NCBI GenBank assembly: GCA_030428025.1
Contig: JAUIBJ010000178.1
Span: forward strand, 1 to 6,915
DNA from: Alphaproteobacteria bacterium
Lineage (GTDB): Bacteria; Pseudomonadota; Alphaproteobacteria; Rhodobacterales; Rhodobacteraceae
Direction: 5' to 3'
Length of the DNA: 6,915 nt
Under the pieces are notes generated by a model that was given only the letters and a program-made list of their open reading frames with translations, made no database searches and was not told where the DNA came from. Below, piece after piece: positions 5,494 to 6,915 of the stretch; within the stretch, counting starts at the first letter, position 1, and each line of letters opens with the position of its first letter. The position numbers were made by a program, and so were the translations under genes.

Positions 5494-5994
5494 TCATCCC
5501 CGCCACGACCGCAGAGCATACACCGCCAGCGCCGCCCATTCCCGCAGATAGAGCCGCGCCAGACGCCTGCGCGACAGGCCCGTCGCCTCCGGGCAGGAGA
5601 CCGCCACCTCCAGCCCCTGCGCCTGGGCCGTGAACGCCGCCCGCCGGGCGTGAAAGCCGTCCGTCACCAGCCACAACGCCCCGATCCGCTCCGCCTCCAG
5701 GATCGGTCGCGCAAAGCGGATGTTCTCTTCCGTCGTCGCCGCCTCGGTCTCCAGCAGGATCGCCGCGTCCGGCACCCCCGCCGTCAGGCAGAGGCTGCGG
5801 ATCACCTCCGCCTCGCTGGGCCGCGCGCCCGGAGGTCCGCCACTGGCGACGATCCGGCCGACCTTGCCCGCGCGATAGAGCCGCGCGGCATGCAGCGCCC
5901 GGCGTTTCAGCGCCGCCGAGGGCTGGCCCCCGGCCAAAACCCGCGCGCCCAGCACCAGCGCCGTCGCCGGCCGATCCTCTGTCTCCTCTGTCAT
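5494..5994 (-). CDS. YdcF family (DUF218) protein, short soluble form
   Basis: 166 residues from the ATG at 5992-5994. This start was chosen because the conserved domain begins about 10 residues in, at ALVLGARV (12-19), while the longer frame upstream encodes low-complexity, unrelated-looking sequence. DUF218 marks in order are SGG (51-53), SEAEVIR (60-66), LETEAATTEENIRFA (81-95) and LVTDGFHARRA (109-119), then a C-terminal REWAALAVYALR (151-162). The T/S-x-E-N and D-x-F-H-x-x-R elements are the conserved polar positions of the ElyC/SanA/YdcF family, some members of which act in envelope or vancomycin-tolerance phenotypes. The enzymatic reaction is not established. There is no N-terminal membrane helix, unlike ElyC and SanA, so a cytoplasmic location is likely. 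It is convergent with the 128-residue gene and divergent from the zinc-ribbon gene, and no ribosome binding site precedes the start. Confidence 0.85.
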   Translation of the reverse strand: MTEETEDRPATALVLGARVLAGGQPSAALKRRALHAARLYRAGKVGRIVASGGPPGARPSEAEVIRSLCLTAGVPDAAILLETEAATTEENIRFARPILEAERIGALWLVTDGFHARRAAFTAQAQGLEVAVSCPEATGLSRRRLARLYLREWAALAVYALRSWRG

Positions 5995-6213
5995 GGCGCC
6001 GAGCCTAAAGCGTTTCCCGGGCGACCAGTATCCCGTTTTTTTGCGAAAGGCGGCGCACCGCGCGTCGCCGCGGGTCTTGGTCCTGTCCGAAGCCGCCGGC
6101 GCAAGGGCGCCCCACTTTGGTCGCGGTGCGACCTGCTGTACCGCCCCCTTGTCACCTTCGCGCAAAGGCCCACATCAGGGATATCCAAGTGACAGGAGAG
6201 GGGAGAAGAGCGC
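5995..6213. other. Divergent intergenic region between ydcF-like and zinc-ribbon genes
   Basis: This 219-base stretch separates two outward-facing starts and must hold both promoters. On the minus side a TAGGCT hexamer lies at 6002-6007. On the plus side TTGTCA (6149-6154) is the best -35 candidate, but no acceptable -10 follows at normal spacing. A run of seven T (6036-6042) stands out in the GC-rich context. A purine-rich tract (about 6191-6210, containing GGAG at 6202-6205) serves as ribosome binding site for the gene at 6214. I see no RNA gene or repeat here. Confidence 0.5.
6002..6007 (-). promoter_or_regulatory. Candidate -10 element giving a leaderless ydcF-like transcript
   Basis: On the minus strand TAGGCT lies 7 bases before the ATG, so transcription would begin at or one base before the start codon. 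That agrees with the lack of any ribosome binding site. No good -35 is visible at 16-19 bases. The same TTAGGCT heptamer occurs before the ABM gene (2093-2099). Confidence 0.3.
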
Positions 6214-6447
6214 ATGCAATGTCCGGTGGATGGGGAAACCCTGCAGATTGCCGAACGGGCCGGGGTGGAGATCGACTATTGCCCGAAATGCCGCGGCGTC
6301 TGGCTTGACCGCGGCGAGTTGGACAAGATCATCGACCGCTCGGCGGCCGAGCCGCCGCCCGCGCGCACCTGGCAGGCCGATGACCGCGCCTCGCACGGGA
6401 AACGGAAGAAGCGCGGCGGCTTCCTGGAAGACCTGTTCGATTTCTGA
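6214..6447 (+). CDS. zf-TFIIB domain zinc-ribbon protein
   Basis: 77 residues. Residues 1-40 are a TFIIB-type zinc ribbon: MQCPVDG (1-7), then VEIDYCPKCRGVWLDRGELDKII (18-40). The CPxCRGVWLDRGEL core is highly characteristic of this small bacterial family. The usual second cysteine of the first knuckle is Asp6 (Cys-Pro-Val-Asp), so the metal site would be Cys3, Asp6, Cys23 and Cys26. From memory this variant is common in proteobacterial members. A proline- and charge-rich linker (about 46-68, with KRKKR at 63-67) leads to an acidic-aromatic tail FLEDLFDF (70-77). The protein is likely cytoplasmic and may bind nucleic acid or protein; the function of the family is unknown. A purine-rich ribosome binding region precedes the ATG. 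The flavodoxin gene begins 24 bases after the stop, so the two probably form one unit. Confidence 0.88.
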   Translation: MQCPVDGETLQIAERAGVEIDYCPKCRGVWLDRGELDKIIDRSAAEPPPARTWQADDRASHGKRKKRGGFLEDLFDF

Positions 6448-6471
6448 GGGAAGCGTGCCGGAGAGACGGAA

Positions 6472-6915
6472 ATGAAGGTTTTCGTAGGCTACGCCACCAC
6501 CGACGGACATACGCGCCGGATAGCACGGCACGTGGCCGACCGGATCGCCGATGCCGGCCACGGGGTAGAGCTGATGCGGCTTTCCGAGGCGGAGGATATC
6601 GACCTCGACCGGTTCGACCGGGTGGTTCTGGCGGCGTCCGTTCATCTCGGCCATTATCAGCGCATCCTGTCGGATTTCACAGCCGAGCGCGCGGGGTTTC
6701 TCAAGGCCCGCCCCAGCCTCTTTCTGTCCGTCTCGCTCGCGGCCGCCGGTCACGAGGCCGAGGACTGGAAGGGGCTCGACCGCATCCTCGAGGAGTTCGT
6801 TGAGGCGACCGGCTGGCGACCCGGGCAGGTGGAACAGGTGGCGGGCGCCTACCGCCCCTCGGATTACGACGTCTTCCGCCGCTTTGTCATGCGCCGCATC
6901 GTGGCCGCGCGTGAC
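6472..6915 (+). CDS. HemG-like flavodoxin-domain protein, 3' end missing
   Basis: The ATG at 6472 is preceded by GGAGAG (6460-6465) and opens a frame that runs to the window edge without a stop, giving 148 residues of an expected 175-185. It starts with a strand and the FMN phosphate loop ATTDGHTRRIA (8-18). Next come DRVVLAASVHLGHYQ (49-63), FLSVSLAA (84-91) and GWRPGQVEQVAGAYRPSDYD (114-133), then FRRFVMRRI (135-143). The spacing and motifs (T-x-D-G-x-T-R, AS-x-H-x-GHYQ, W-x-P, AGA) are those of Escherichia coli HemG, the FMN-dependent, membrane-associated protoporphyrinogen oxidase of haem synthesis, rather than of an electron-transfer flavodoxin. Alphaproteobacteria usually use HemJ for that step, so the role here may differ, and no hem gene is in view to settle it. 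It is probably cotranscribed with the zinc-ribbon gene. Confidence 0.85.
   Translation, partial: MKVFVGYATTDGHTRRIARHVADRIADAGHGVELMRLSEAEDIDLDRFDRVVLAASVHLGHYQRILSDFTAERAGFLKARPSLFLSVSLAAAGHEAEDWKGLDRILEEFVEATGWRPGQVEQVAGAYRPSDYDVFRRFVMRRIVAARD

Noticed and set aside
5406..5633. Small frame with several Cys-x2-Cys-like pairs after 5400
   Set aside because: The second half is antisense to the YdcF-like gene and proline-rich, there is no ribosome binding site, and the cysteine pattern fits no known ribbon.
6013..6042. Seven-T run preceded by a possible CGGG/CCCG stem on the plus strand as an intrinsic terminator
   Set aside because: The stem is only 4 bp with a 10-base loop, and no plus-strand gene ends nearby (the last plus-strand stop is at 5285), so there is nothing for it to terminate.
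6148..6176. CTTG...CCCACAT as a heat-shock (RpoH-type) promoter for the zinc-ribbon gene
   Set aside because: With 17-base spacing the downstream part matches only four of six defined bases of the alphaproteobacterial RpoH -10, which is too weak in GC-rich DNA.
5368..6192. 274-codon plus-strand frame across the YdcF-like gene
   Set aside because: The opposite strand encodes a full DUF218 motif set. This frame is Arg/Pro/Gln-rich with no domain or ribosome binding site.

Overview
The window is high-GC, densely coded DNA that most resembles a member of the Rhodobacteraceae (Roseobacter group, Alphaproteobacteria). The base is family resemblance: a small DUF5665-type membrane protein, a Rhodobacteraceae-type beta-helix protein, a UspF-like stress protein behind an FNR-type site, and a CtrA-like motif. 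No marker gene is present, so the placement is inference. I see no rRNA, tRNA, CRISPR array, insertion sequence, integrase, phage gene or recognisable defence system. The window reads as ordinary chromosome with several poorly characterised envelope proteins.

Layout. (1) Positions 1-1322, plus strand: the C-terminal part of a right-handed beta-helix (pectate-lyase-like) protein that enters from beyond the left edge. (2) 1329-1979, minus strand, convergent with it: a secreted, probable outer-membrane beta-barrel protein. (3) 1980-2121: a divergent control region with a CtrA-like motif and a weak promoter. (4) 2122-2764, plus strand: a two-gene unit of an antibiotic-biosynthesis-monooxygenase (ABM) domain protein and a DUF5665-type membrane protein. 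(5) 2864-3775: a ten-helix EamA/DMT-family exporter. (6) 3845-5285: a tight three-gene unit of a UspF-like universal stress protein, a periplasmic rhodanese-like protein and a secreted 128-residue protein of unknown function. It has a well-placed FNR-type operator and a -10 element in front of it. (7) 5494-5994, minus strand: a short YdcF/DUF218 protein. (8) 6214 to the right edge, plus strand: a small zinc-ribbon (zf-TFIIB) protein and a HemG-like flavodoxin cut by the window end.

The most coherent biological story is the 3.8-5.3 kb unit. The FNR-type palindrome is centred exactly where a class II activator should sit relative to a candidate extended -10, so the stress protein and the two exported proteins behind it are probably induced when oxygen is low. 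The exported rhodanese-like protein has a Cys-x4-Cys active-site loop in place of the usual Cys-x4-Arg, plus a second cysteine pair, which suggests periplasmic sulfur or thiol chemistry. The HemG-like flavodoxin at the right edge, if it acts in haem synthesis, would be unusual for this group, where HemJ is the expected protoporphyrinogen oxidase.
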